Assembly (NCBI RefSeq): GCF_008065375.1
Contig: NZ_VJYI01000028.1
Span: 1-64,000 of the forward strand
Direction of reading: 5' to 3'
Length of the DNA stretch: 64,000 nt
DNA from: Nonomuraea sp. SYSU D8015
GTDB taxonomy: Bacteria; Actinomycetota; Actinomycetes; Streptosporangiales; Streptosporangiaceae
Numbering within the stretch: position 1 is the stretch's first letter; every line of letters begins with the position of its first letter. The translations under genes were made by a program, and so were the position numbers. Below the pieces are notes generated by a model, which was not told the DNA's origin, did no database searches, and saw nothing but the letters and a program-made list of their open reading frames with translations. Below are positions 35,742-44,098 of the stretch, in pieces.

Positions 35742-38177
35742 ATGCCATGGAATGGCTCATGGAAAGGAGGAAAGCGAGCGGAGTACCTCAACAGGCATGC
35801 TAATGTCGTCGTTTGTCGTAACAACAAGCAGAATGGCCCGGAGTGTCCCATTAACCACATTAATGGTCAGGCGGCAACTCGTCAAACGGAGCTCGCCAGG
35901 GAGCAGACGTACGTCACGCGGCTCTACGACCGCCTCGACACGCTGCGCGAGCGCACCCAGCACCAGCTCAAGGAGGTGCTGGCCACGGGCGCCGTCGGCA
36001 CGATGCAGAACAGGTCCGAGCGCGACACCTTCGCCGACATGTACGCCGCCCGGCTCGCGCGGCTGTGGGCGGTCGAGCGCGGCCTGGTTTTCGGACGGCT
36101 GGATCACGTCGAGGAGGGCCGGCTCTACATCGGCAAGCTCGGCCTCACCGACGACGACCAGCGGCGCCTGCTCATCGACTGGCGCGCCCCGGTGGCGCAG
36201 CCGTTCTACCGCGCCACCCCGGCCGCCCCGATGGGCGTCACCCGGCGACGCCACCTGCAGACCAAGGGCCGCACGGTCGTCGGCGTCGACGACGACCTGC
36301 TCGACCTCGACTCGCTCAGCGACGACGACCGCGCCACGCTCAACGGCGAGGCCGCGCTCCTGGCCGCGCTCGACGAGCAGCGCACCGGGCGCATGCGCGA
36401 CATCGTCGCCACCATCCAGGGCGAGCAGGACCGCGTCATCCGCAGCGACCTGCGCGGTGTCCTGGTCGTCCAGGGCGGCCCCGGCACCGGCAAGACCGTC
36501 GTGGCCCTGCACCGCGCCGCCTACCTCCTCTACACCCACCGGGAGCGGCTGGAGCGCCGCGGCGTGCTCATCCTCGGCCCCAACCTCACCTTCCTGCGCT
36601 ACATCGAGCAGGTCCTGCCCTCGCTCGGCGAGACCGACGTGCTGCTGTCCACGGTCGGCGAGCTGTACCCCGGGGTGACCGCCACCGTCAGGGAACGGCC
36701 CGAGGTGGCCGCGCTCAAGGGCGACCTGCGCATGGCCGACGTGATCGCCAAGGCCGTGCGCGACCGGCAGAAGGTGCCGCGCCAGCCCATCGAGCTCACC
36801 GTCGGCCGCGTCACGCTCACCGTCGACCGCTCCATGCTCGAGGCGGCGAAGAACAAGGCCGCCCGCTCGCGCCGCCCGCACAACCAGGCCCGCGCCGTGT
36901 TCGTCAGGTCGCTGCTCAACGCGCTGGCCAGGCAGCAGGCCCGCAAGATCGGCAAGGGGCTCATCGACGAGGAGGAGCTGGCCGACCTGCGCGAGGAGCT
37001 GCGTACCGAGCCGGTGGTCAAGGCCGCGCTCAACCGGCTGTGGCCGTACCTGACGCCGCAGCGGCTGCTGCTCGGCCTGTACGGCTCGCCGGAGCGGCTC
37101 GCGTACGCGGCCTCCGCCCTGAGCCCGGAGGAGCGCGCCCTGCTGCGGCGGGACGGCGCTCGCCTCGGCGAGTGGACCGAGTCCGACGTGCCGCTGCTGG
37201 ACGAGGCCGCCGAGCTGCTCGGTGAGATCGACGAGCAGGTGCTGCGCGCCAGCGCCCTGCAGGCCGAGGAGGAGCTGGCCGCCGCCCGCCAGGCCGAGGA
37301 GCACCAGCGGGAGGCCGAGCTCGCCTACGCCCGCGAGGTGCTGGAGCTGACGGGCCTGTCCGACGTCATGGAGGCCGAGCGGCTGGCCGAGCGCCAGCGC
37401 GGCGAGGGGCCCTATCTGACCACCGCGGAGCGTGCCGCCGCCGACCGCACCTGGGCCTACGGTCACGTGATCGTGGACGAGGCGCAGGAGCTGTCGCCGA
37501 TGGCCTGGCGGGCGGTCATGCGCCGCTGCCCCACCCGGTCGATGACGATCGTCGGCGACATCGCCCAGACCGGCTCGGCGGCCGGGGCTCGGTCGTGGGC
37601 GGAGGTCCTCGACCCGTACGTCGCCGGGCGCTGGCGCCAGGAGCGGCTCACCGTCAACTACCGCACCCCGGTCGAGCTGATGGCGGTGGCCGCCCGCGTG
37701 CTGGCCACCATCGACCCCGCGCTGGAGGCTCCGGCGTCCGTGCGCGAGCTCGGCGTGGAGCCGTGGTCGGCGCCGCTGTCGGCGCTGCCCGAGCTGGCCA
37801 AGGCCGAGGTCGGCGAGGGCGGCAAGGTCGCCGTCGTGGTGCCCGACGCGCTGCTGCCGCAGCTGGGATCGCAGGTCGTGGCGGCCGTGGCCGGCGCGGT
37901 GGTGGTCGAGCCCGGGGCGGGGCGGTCGAAGGGGGCCGAGGCCCTGGACGCGCCGGTGGCCGTCATGGGGGTGACCGACGCCAAGGGGCTGGAGTTCGAC
38001 TCCGTGATCGTGGCCGAGCCCGACCTCATCGCCGCCCAGTCGCCACGGGGGCCCAGCGACCTGTATGTTGCTCTTACCCGCGCCACACAACGGCTCGGCG
38101 TCGTCCACGAGCGGCCGCTGTCGCCTGCCCTCGAGGGCTTGCCAAGCCGCTCGACGGCTCCCGCAAATGGGCTTTGA
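35742..38177 (+). CDS. helR: HelD/HelR-type RNA polymerase-associated helicase
   Basis: This UvrD-like superfamily 1 protein has the N-terminal coiled coil of HelD proteins (TELAREQTYVTRLYDRLDTL). Walker A is VVQGGPGTGKTVVALHR, the Walker B-like DEAQ is VIVDEAQELSPMAW, VGDIAQTGS and VNYRTPVELM follow, and the C-terminus has LYVALTRATQRLG. Actinobacterial HelR displaces rifampicin-bound or stalled RNA polymerase and gives rifamycin tolerance; I infer this by family. The start is unclear. ATG 35742 gives 811 residues with an odd AT-richer 40-residue extension, and no ATG, GTG or TTG lies closer to the conserved TELAREQ. An ATT start at 35850 or 35859 is possible. Confidence 0.85.
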   Translation: MPWNGSWKGGKRAEYLNRHANVVVCRNNKQNGPECPINHINGQAATRQTELAREQTYVTRLYDRLDTLRERTQHQLKEVLATGAVGTMQNRSERDTFADMYAARLARLWAVERGLVFGRLDHVEEGRLYIGKLGLTDDDQRRLLIDWRAPVAQPFYRATPAAPMGVTRRRHLQTKGRTVVGVDDDLLDLDSLSDDDRATLNGEAALLAALDEQRTGRMRDIVATIQGEQDRVIRSDLRGVLVVQGGPGTGKTVVALHRAAYLLYTHRERLERRGVLILGPNLTFLRYIEQVLPSLGETDVLLSTVGELYPGVTATVRERPEVAALKGDLRMADVIAKAVRDRQKVPRQPIELTVGRVTLTVDRSMLEAAKNKAARSRRPHNQARAVFVRSLLNALARQQARKIGKGLIDEEELADLREELRTEPVVKAALNRLWPYLTPQRLLLGLYGSPERLAYAASALSPEERALLRRDGARLGEWTESDVPLLDEAAELLGEIDEQVLRASALQAEEELAAARQAEEHQREAELAYAREVLELTGLSDVMEAERLAERQRGEGPYLTTAERAAADRTWAYGHVIVDEAQELSPMAWRAVMRRCPTRSMTIVGDIAQTGSAAGARSWAEVLDPYVAGRWRQERLTVNYRTPVELMAVAARVLATIDPALEAPASVRELGVEPWSAPLSALPELAKAEVGEGGKVAVVVPDALLPQLGSQVVAAVAGAVVVEPGAGRSKGAEALDAPVAVMGVTDAKGLEFDSVIVAEPDLIAAQSPRGPSDLYVALTRATQRLGVVHERPLSPALEGLPSRSTAPANGL

Positions 38178-38711
38178 TCTGCTTTGCGGCAGGCGGTCGC
38201 GCATGTCCTACCTGCGGAAACTTGATGTTTCTGCTGATCGGGACACGGTTGACATCTGAGGTGGAGTCGGTAGTTTGCTGCGCAGTCCAGCACGGGACTT
38301 GGCCGGTTGGCCGTCTCTGACATCGCCGGATCCTGCGTCCGTGACGGAGCGTGGCTTCGTCCACACAGCCAGGTGCAGGGCCGTCGGTCCGTCGAGTCGG
38401 GGCACCCCAACCGGGCGGGGGGTTGGACCCGGGACGGGCCCGGGAGCCCAGTAGACAACGGAATTCCGCGCTCGCCGCCGACGAGACGGGTCCGGTCCGA
38501 AGGGTTTCCGGGCCCTCTTCCCGCTCTCGTGCGCAGGACCGGCAGTGCGCCGGGTGGTCCCGCCGGTCGCGGGATCACCCTGCCGCGCTCGTTCGTCTCC
38601 CTCTTCCGAACGCCCTAATCTGATCTTCCACGGCCCGCGCTGGCATGAGCGCGGCCCTGGGGCGGTAGCGTTTTCGCAAGCAGGCGTTCGAGGTGGCGAG
38701 GAGATCCCGGA
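38178..38711. other. intergenic region, no gene recognised
   Basis: This 534-base gap lies between the helicase and lnt. CCAACC at 38407-38412 pairs with GGTTGG at 38421-38426, and the surrounding stretch is rich in short G- and C-runs. The frames seen here lack ribosome binding sites, family features and normal codon bias. It could contain a long 5' UTR of lnt. I looked for a cyclic-di-AMP or other riboswitch core and could not support one. Confidence 0.4.
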
Positions 38712-40706
38712 GTGGTTCAGGACAGAACGAGCCTACCGCCCACAACGGGCCGCGGCTCGGACGGTGCGCCGCGCACGCCCTCCGGCCTGTCGCCCGCCGC
38801 CGATGGCCTGCTTCCCGAGCCCGCCCTGCCCGGCCCTTTCACGCCCGAGCCGCCGACGTCCGCCGCCGGCACAGGACAGGCGGCTGGGTCCGCGCCTGAC
38901 GCGCCGCCCGCCGACAGGCCGTCGACGTCCGCATCCGGCGCGCCGGAGGGTGACGGCACATCGGGGTCCGCCACGCCGTCCGTGTCAGACACGCCGCCTG
39001 CGAAGACCGCGCCTATCCTTGGCACGTCGCCTGCGGAGGTCGTGCAGGCATCCGACACGGCGGCGGCGGCTGGGGACGAGGTGTCGGGCAGGGCGGCGGC
39101 TGAGGACGAGGTGTCGGGCGGTGTGGCCGCGCCACTGGCCGGTGGCGGCGATGCGCCGCCCGCGCCCCGGACCGCAGGTGACGGGTCCGGGCGGGAGTCG
39201 CGGAAGACGGTGGTCGCGCGGGCGGCGGCGGCCGTGGCCGGCGGGATCGCGTTGTTCCTGTCATTCCCGCCGCTCGGCTGGTGGCTGTGCGCCCCCCTCG
39301 GCATCGCCCTGATCACCGGCTCCCTCTACGGCGCCCGCCCCGGACGGGCCGCCTGGCTCGGCTACCTCGGCGCCGCGGTGTTCCTGTTCCCCGCCCTCGC
39401 CTGGGTGCGCACCATCGGCGACGACGTCTGGTTCATGCTGGTCGGCGTCGAGAGCCTGTTCTACGCCGCCATGGCCGCCCTGGCCGCGCTCGTGTTCCGG
39501 CTCCCCGGATGGCCGGTCTGGTTCGGCTGCCTGTGGGTGGCCATGGAGTGGGCCCGCGGCCTGGTGCCCATCGGCGGGTTCCCGTGGGCGCGGGTGGCCT
39601 TCAGCCAGGGCGAGTCGCTGTTCACCGAATACGCCGCGCTCGGCGGCGCGCCGCTGGTGTCGTTCGCCGTCGCCCTGTGCGGCGCGTTGCTGGCCCACGC
39701 CGTCCTCGTACGGAGCCGTGGCTGGCACAGGGCGGTGCCGGTGGCGGCGGCGCTGGCCGTGCCCCTGCTCACCCTGGCGATCCCGCGGCCGGGCGACGAG
39801 GGCCGCAGCGTCAACATCGGCATCGTGCAGGGCAACGTCCCCGGCCGGGGCATGTACGCCCTCGGCGACGAGCCCGCCGTCGTGCTGAAGAACCACGCCA
39901 ACGAGACCAAACGCCTGGCCCAGGCCGTACGTGAGGGCAAGCTCCCCAAACCGGACATCGTCGTGCTGCCGGAGAACTCCACCGACATCGATCCCTACAG
40001 CGACGAGTTCGCCCGCCAGATCATCCAGGACTCCGTACGCGACGTCGGCGTGCCCACGCTCGTCGGCGCCGTCGTGGCGATCGGCGACGACGAGCGCGCC
40101 ACCCGCAGCCTGGTGTGGGACCCGGTGACAGGCCCGGGCGCTTATTACGACAAGCAGAACCTCGTGCCGTTCGGCGAGTACACCCCGTTCAAGGAGATCG
40201 TGCTGGCCCTGTGGGAGCGGGCGAGCCTGGTCGGCAGGCAGTCGGTCGCCGGCACCAAGCCGGGGGACCTGAAGCTGGGGCCGGTGACGATCGGCGCGGT
40301 CAACTGCTACGAGGTGGCCTACGACGGCACCGTGCGCGGCACCGTGCGCGCCGGCGGCACTCCGCTCGTGGTGCAGACCAACAACGCCAGCTACGCCCTG
40401 TCCAACCTGCCGCCGCAGCAGCTGGCGATGTCGCAGCTGCGCGCCGTCGAGCACAACAGGGCCGTGGTGACCGCCGCCACCACGGGGATCTCGGCATACG
40501 TCACGCCTGACGGTAAGGTCTCCTGGCAGACTCGCGAACTGGTCGCGGACATGAACGTGGTGAAGGTGCCCGTACGCACCCAGGAAACGCTCGCCACCAA
40601 GGTGGGGGCGCTGCCTGAGTGGGCATTGATGACGATGGGAGCGATGGCCGTCGGAGTCGCCGCATGGGGTGGCAGGCGGCGAGGCGACCGGGTGAGGAGC
40701 GACTGA
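38712..40706 (+). CDS. lnt: apolipoprotein N-acyltransferase
   Basis: This 664-residue protein has a 160-residue Pro/Ala/Ser/Thr-rich disordered N-terminus, a multi-helix membrane part (about residues 165-360, starting AAAVAGGIALFLSFPPLGWW) and a nitrilase-like periplasmic domain. The catalytic triad is visible as Glu421 in IVVLPENSTD, Lys481 in YYDKQNLVPFGEY and Cys532 in IGAVNCYEVAYDG. It transfers the third acyl chain to lipoproteins. GTG 38712 has GAGGAG 9 bases upstream. It lies two bases before the polyprenol-mannose synthase gene. In Mycobacterium tuberculosis these two activities are fused as Ppm1; here they are separate genes. Confidence 0.94.
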   Translation: MVQDRTSLPPTTGRGSDGAPRTPSGLSPAADGLLPEPALPGPFTPEPPTSAAGTGQAAGSAPDAPPADRPSTSASGAPEGDGTSGSATPSVSDTPPAKTAPILGTSPAEVVQASDTAAAAGDEVSGRAAAEDEVSGGVAAPLAGGGDAPPAPRTAGDGSGRESRKTVVARAAAAVAGGIALFLSFPPLGWWLCAPLGIALITGSLYGARPGRAAWLGYLGAAVFLFPALAWVRTIGDDVWFMLVGVESLFYAAMAALAALVFRLPGWPVWFGCLWVAMEWARGLVPIGGFPWARVAFSQGESLFTEYAALGGAPLVSFAVALCGALLAHAVLVRSRGWHRAVPVAAALAVPLLTLAIPRPGDEGRSVNIGIVQGNVPGRGMYALGDEPAVVLKNHANETKRLAQAVREGKLPKPDIVVLPENSTDIDPYSDEFARQIIQDSVRDVGVPTLVGAVVAIGDDERATRSLVWDPVTGPGAYYDKQNLVPFGEYTPFKEIVLALWERASLVGRQSVAGTKPGDLKLGPVTIGAVNCYEVAYDGTVRGTVRAGGTPLVVQTNNASYALSNLPPQQLAMSQLRAVEHNRAVVTAATTGISAYVTPDGKVSWQTRELVADMNVVKVPVRTQETLATKVGALPEWALMTMGAMAVGVAAWGGRRRGDRVRSD

Positions 40707-40708
40707 TC

Positions 40709-41458
40709 ATGGAGACTCTCGGCCGGGTGCTCGTCGTCGTCCCGACCTACAACGAGCGCGACAACCTGCCCCTGATCGTCGGGCGGGTCCGCGCCGCGGT
40801 GCCAGACGCCCACCTGCTCGTGGCCGACGACAACAGCCCCGACGGCACCGGCGAGGTCGCCGACGAGCTGGCCGCCGCCGACGACCACGTGCACGTGCTG
40901 CACCGGCCCGGCAAGCAGGGCCTCGGCGCGGCCTACATCGCCGGCTTCCGCTGGGGGCTGGACGCGGGCTACGACGTGCTGGTGGAGATGGACGCCGACG
41001 GCTCACACCAGCCGGAGGAGCTGCCCAAGCTGCTGGAGGCGCTGGCCGACGGCGCCGACCTGGCGATCGGGTCGCGGTACGTGCCCGGCGGCAAGATCGT
41101 CAACTGGCCGCACCGGCGGGAGCTGCTGTCCAAGGGGGCCAACGTCTACACGCGCGTCATGCTCGGCCTGCCGGTGCGCGACGCGACCGCCGGGTTCCGC
41201 GCCTACCGCGCCGCCACGCTGGAGAAGGTGGGCCTGTCGGGCGTGGAGTCGCAGGGCTACTGCTTCCAGGTCGACCTGACGCTGCGCACCTCCCGGCACG
41301 GGCTGCGGGTGGTGGAGGTGCCGATCACGTTCGTGGAGCGGACGGTGGGCAAGAGCAAGATGAGCGGCAAGGTCATGTCCGAGGCGCTGTGGCGGATTGG
41401 CCTGTGGGGCATCACCGGCCTGCCCAAGCGCCTGCGCCGCAAAGGCGAGCACGGATAG
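40709..41458 (+). CDS. ppm1: polyprenol monophosphomannose synthase
   Basis: This 249-residue GT2 family enzyme transfers mannose from GDP-mannose to polyprenyl phosphate. The signatures are VVVPTYNERDNL, LLVADDNSPDGTGEVADEL, the metal DxD in VEMDADGSHQPEEL, GSRYVPGG and the C-terminal ITFVERTVGKSKMSG. There is no C-terminal membrane anchor, so it depends on the membrane partner Lnt, as in mycobacteria. GAGGAG lies about 9 bases before ATG 40709, with a two-base gap to lnt. Its product feeds GT-C enzymes such as the GT87 protein at 25.6 kb. Confidence 0.95.
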   Translation: METLGRVLVVVPTYNERDNLPLIVGRVRAAVPDAHLLVADDNSPDGTGEVADELAAADDHVHVLHRPGKQGLGAAYIAGFRWGLDAGYDVLVEMDADGSHQPEELPKLLEALADGADLAIGSRYVPGGKIVNWPHRRELLSKGANVYTRVMLGLPVRDATAGFRAYRAATLEKVGLSGVESQGYCFQVDLTLRTSRHGLRVVEVPITFVERTVGKSKMSGKVMSEALWRIGLWGITGLPKRLRRKGEHG

Positions 41459-41531
41459 GCGCGGAGAGGAACGCTCGCGGCGCTCCGGGCGTTGTTCCTG
41501 GCGTACGCGCGTGTGCGGAATCGAGGAAACG

Positions 41532-42008
41532 ATGCGGCTCCTGCTCTTCCTGGCCTTCCTGGTCGTCCCCGTCCTGGAGATCTGGCTGCTGATCCAGGTC
41601 GGCTCCGTGATCGGCGGGCCCGCGACCGTGGCCGTGCTGATCGCCGACAGCCTGCTGGGCGCGTGGATCGTGCGCCGTGAGGGGCGCCGGGCCTGGCGGG
41701 CGCTGCAGGAGGCGCTGCAGTCCGGCCGGATGCCCAACCGCGAGCTGGCCGACGGCGGCCTGGTGCTGGTGGGCGGGGCGCTGCTGCTGACCCCGGGGTT
41801 CTTCACCGACGTGGTCGGGTTCTTGTGCGTGCTGCCGTTCACCCGGCCGTTGATGCGCCGCCTGGGCGCGTGGTTCTTCGAGCGCAGGGTCAAGAAGCTG
41901 GCGGCCGCCTCGCCGTACGCGAACCTCTTCCCGCCGCAGCCCGGCGCCGACGCCCCGCACGGCGGCCGTGTCGTGCACGGCGAGGTCATCCGCGAGGACC
42001 GCGACTAA
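41532..42008 (+). CDS. fxsA: FxsA family membrane protein
   Basis: This 158-residue cytoplasmic-membrane protein starts MRLLLFLAFLVVPVLEIWLL, followed by GGPATVAVLIADSLLGAWIV and VLVGGALLLTPGFFTDVVGF, the FxsA signature. The C-terminus is basic and then polar. In E. coli FxsA relieves phage T7 exclusion by F; its role in actinobacteria is unknown. It lies 73 bases after the mannose synthase on the same strand, so it may be the last gene of that operon. A terminator shared with rbpA lies 233 bases downstream. Confidence 0.92.
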   Translation: MRLLLFLAFLVVPVLEIWLLIQVGSVIGGPATVAVLIADSLLGAWIVRREGRRAWRALQEALQSGRMPNRELADGGLVLVGGALLLTPGFFTDVVGFLCVLPFTRPLMRRLGAWFFERRVKKLAAASPYANLFPPQPGADAPHGGRVVHGEVIREDRD

Positions 42009-42241
42009 CCCCATCCTCCGCTCCTCGGCCCCGACAGCCATCGCAGCTTCCGCCGTCCCGGCATTCGCAGCCGTAGCGCTCGCTCGGTGCCCTCACCCCG
42101 TGCGGGGCGCTCAGACGGCCCGTCCGGGCGCCTGCGGCCACTGCGCACTGGACGATGGCGGCTGGAGGCAGGGCGCACCGCCGCGGGCATTCGTTCTGTG
42201 CGCCGGTCCGCCGTCCTCGGGCGGGAATCGGGCAGAAAATG

Positions 42242-42270
42242 AACCCCCGGGCCGCTCAGCCCGGGGGTTT
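42242..42270. terminator. bidirectional terminator between fxsA and rbpA
   Basis: AACCCCCGGGC pairs with GCCCGGGGGTT across a 6-base loop, with T270 on the plus strand and a T-rich stretch (CATTTTC) on the minus side. It lies 16 bases after the rbpA stop. Confidence 0.88.
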
Positions 42271-42285
42271 CACCGTGAGAGGAGG

Positions 42286-42630
42286 TCAGGCGCTCTTACG
42301 ACGCTGGGCCCGCAGAACCGCGAGCCGCTCGTTGAGCACCTCCTCAAGGTCTTCGATGGACCGCCGCTCCAGGAGCATGTCCCAGTGTGTCCGCGGCGGC
42401 TTGGTCTTCTTCGACTCCGGCTGCTCGCCGTCCACGCGTACCGCCGTCGCGCCGCACATGCGGCACTCCCAGGTCGCGGGGATCTCGGCCTCGGCGGCAA
42501 GCGGAACCTCGAAGCGATGGCCCTTAGGACAGGTGTAGGACACCTCCTGGCGTGGGGCCAGATCCGTGTTACGGTCGTTCTCGTAGCTGGTTGCCCCGAG
42601 CCGGGTGCCACGAAGCGCGCGCTCGCCCAT
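42286..42630 (-). CDS. rbpA: RNA polymerase-binding protein RbpA
   Basis: This 114-residue actinobacterial transcription factor binds RNA polymerase and principal sigma factors and stabilises the open complex. The N-terminus is MGERALRGTRLGATSYENDR. The zinc core has YTCPKGHRFEVPL and TWECRMCG, and the basic sigma-interaction domain near the C-terminus reads RTHWDMLLERRSIEDLEEVL. GGAGG lies 8 bases before ATG 42630. Its promoter matches the SigR consensus, as in Streptomyces, where rbpA is induced by disulfide stress. It lies 4.1 kb from the RNA polymerase helicase gene. Confidence 0.98.
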   Translation of the reverse strand: MGERALRGTRLGATSYENDRNTDLAPRQEVSYTCPKGHRFEVPLAAEAEIPATWECRMCGATAVRVDGEQPESKKTKPPRTHWDMLLERRSIEDLEEVLNERLAVLRAQRRKSA

Positions 42631-42687
42631 GTTTAAATGCCTCCTACAGGGCCCCCTTGCGTGGGGGGTCTGTCTCCCACGGTGTCT

Positions 42688-42714
42688 AACGCTTGGTACC
42701 GTGATGGGATTCCC
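42688..42714 (-). promoter_or_regulatory. SigR-type promoter of rbpA
   Basis: On the minus strand GGGAAT (complement of 42709-42714), exactly 18 bases, then GTT (complement of 42688-42690). This matches the SigR (ECF, disulfide stress) consensus GGGAAT-N18-GTT and lies about 58 bases before the rbpA start. Confidence 0.85.
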
Positions 42715-42754
42715 ACCCGCGGGGTGATCCAATCTCGCTTAGGGCCTCGGTTCT

Positions 42755-43414
42755 TCACGCGATTGCCGAATCCGGCCGTGTTTCCGGGGTTCGGCGGCCG
42801 TCGTGCTCCGAGAGTGCGTGCTGGTCACGCCGTGTGACCGCCACCGCGAGCCAGAGGCCGCCGATCATGATGAGCGCGCCGTGCGCGATCCGCAGCGGAT
42901 ACGGCCCGAAGAACTGCGGAATGAAGAGCGCGAATCCGAGGGCCAGCGCCGTGCCGCTCCACCGGGGCAACGTGCCGGAGCGCCACACCGCGACCGCCGC
43001 CATGATCGTGCCGGCGGCCAGGAGCAGCAGCCCGGAGGCGAACATGGTGAGCGCGACCGGCCCGTACCTGAACTGCTCCGCCAGCTCCATCAGCGCGGGC
43101 GCCCCGTCGCGCAGCGAGCGCTGGGCGATCACGTTGAGCCCGAAATCCTCCGCGCCGTAGTACGGCAGCGTCAGGCCTGCGCCGATCCACGTCATCACGG
43201 CCGCACGCACCGACAGCCGGTCGCCGAGCAGCCGGTGCAGGCCGAGCACGGCCAGGCCGAGCAGGACGAAGCCGAACATCGCGGCGGCGTGCCCGGCGAC
43301 CCAGGCGGTGGAGGCCATCGCCGCGGCATCGTCGCCCCACGGGCGGATCGCCGGGTAGAGGAGGAACAGGATGCCGCAGGCCGCGAAGGCGGCCGAGGTG
43401 AGGCGGGAGGACAT
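42755..43414 (-). CDS. polytopic membrane protein, unknown function
   Basis: This 219-residue protein has about six hydrophobic helices: near residues 8-25, 42-62, 72-90, 120-145, 155-172 and 178-195. It has a polar C-terminus (QHALSEHDGRRTPETR). There are no conserved catalytic motifs. GGAG lies 5 bases before ATG 43414. The promoter region holds three overlapping palindromes made of AGAGCA/TGCTCT half-sites, so it is likely repressed by a TetR-type protein encoded elsewhere. I do not recognise the family. It could be a small transporter or sensor. Confidence 0.65.
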   Translation of the reverse strand: MSSRLTSAAFAACGILFLLYPAIRPWGDDAAAMASTAWVAGHAAAMFGFVLLGLAVLGLHRLLGDRLSVRAAVMTWIGAGLTLPYYGAEDFGLNVIAQRSLRDGAPALMELAEQFRYGPVALTMFASGLLLLAAGTIMAAVAVWRSGTLPRWSGTALALGFALFIPQFFGPYPLRIAHGALIMIGGLWLAVAVTRRDQHALSEHDGRRTPETRPDSAIA

Positions 43415-43435
43415 CGGCGCTCCTTGGAGAGTGCT

Positions 43436-43497
43436 TTGCTCTATTGTGAGAGCAATGCTCTCTCGGGCGGGACGGTAAAGTCAAGAGCGGTGCTCTC
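43436..43497. promoter_or_regulatory. clustered TetR-like operator palindromes
   Basis: TTGCTCT-N6-AGAGCAA lies at 43436-43455. GAGAGCA-N-TGCTCTC lies at 43448-43462. A partial copy, GAGC-N3-GCTC, lies at 43485-43495. The first two overlap by eight bases. The half-site AGAGCA/TGCTCT is common for TetR-family repressors. The cluster lies 22-83 bases upstream of the membrane protein gene. Confidence 0.65.
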
Positions 43498-43556
43498 GAT
43501 CTGGAGCGATGACCGCGCCTCGCCGAATGCCTCGGACGACGCCAGGCCCGCGGCGT

Positions 43557-44065
43557 CTATGCGCGGGGGCGGCGGGTCAGGAGCGGGACCAGGGTGCGGT
43601 CGCCGAGGCGGGTCATCGTGGCCAGCGGCTTGACGGCCGCGGACACCAGCAGCGGAAGCCCCGGCTTGCCGGTGGCCCTGGCCAAGCGGGGCCGAGCGCG
43701 GCCATCATCGCCGTCAGTGCGGGCAGCGGCCGGATCCACATGGTGATCTCCTCGACCAGCCCGTCGCCGTCCAGCGCGACCAGGGTCGCCTCGTGAACTT
43801 CCTGCCGCCCCAGCCGCGCCGTCGCCGTGAGCATGCGCGTCCGCTCGTCGCCGAGGTCGCTCTCGTACCGCAGTCCCGCCAGGACGCCGAACACGACCGA
43901 GAACAGCTCCCGCACCTGCTCCTTGCCTTGGAAGGAGGCCGTGGCGCTGAGCGGCGACCGGAAGGTCACGTCCTCGGCGAGCGTCGCCATGAGCGCGTCG
44001 AGATCGTGGGCCTCGCCGGCCTCGCGGTACGCCCGGACAGGTGAGTCCTGAATGTGAACTGTCAT
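43557..44065 (-). pseudogene. SnoaL-like (NTF2-fold) protein, apparent frameshift
   Basis: The first 105 codons from 44065 read as a good SnoaL/NTF2-like domain: MTVHIQDSPVRAYREAGEAH, then DALMATLAEDVTFRSPLSAT and KEQVRELFSVVFGVL. After ITMWIRPLPALTAMMAALGP the frame degrades into AWPGPPASRGF. The +1 frame, however, continues as a sensible C-terminus, RLARATGKPGLPLLVSA through to LVPLLTRRPRA and TAG at 43557. One missing base in the G-run at 43688-43691 restores a 169-residue protein. It is either a real single-base frameshift or a homopolymer sequencing error. It is divergent from an HxlR gene with an operator over its start codon. Confidence 0.7.
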
Positions 44066-44073
44066 GAGTTCAC
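44054..44073. promoter_or_regulatory. inverted repeat over the SnoaL start, probable HxlR operator
   Basis: GTGAACT, six bases, AGTTCAC forms a perfect repeat that covers the SnoaL-like start codon (44063-44065). A third half-site GTGAAC occurs at 44099-44104, at the HxlR start itself. This fits a regulator controlling both genes. Confidence 0.6.
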
Positions 44074-44098
44074 TTTATCAACCCACTATTCTGGGTGC

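Noticed and set aside
38136..38148. GGCTTG-C-CAAGCC palindrome near the end of the RNA polymerase helicase gene, reminiscent of rifamycin-responsive elements
   Set aside because: It lies inside the coding region near the C-terminus, not upstream of the gene, and I could not match the full published consensus from memory.
38280..38620. Cyclic-di-AMP or other riboswitch before lnt
   Set aside because: Short G- and C-rich hairpins are present, but I could not find the conserved core of any riboswitch class.
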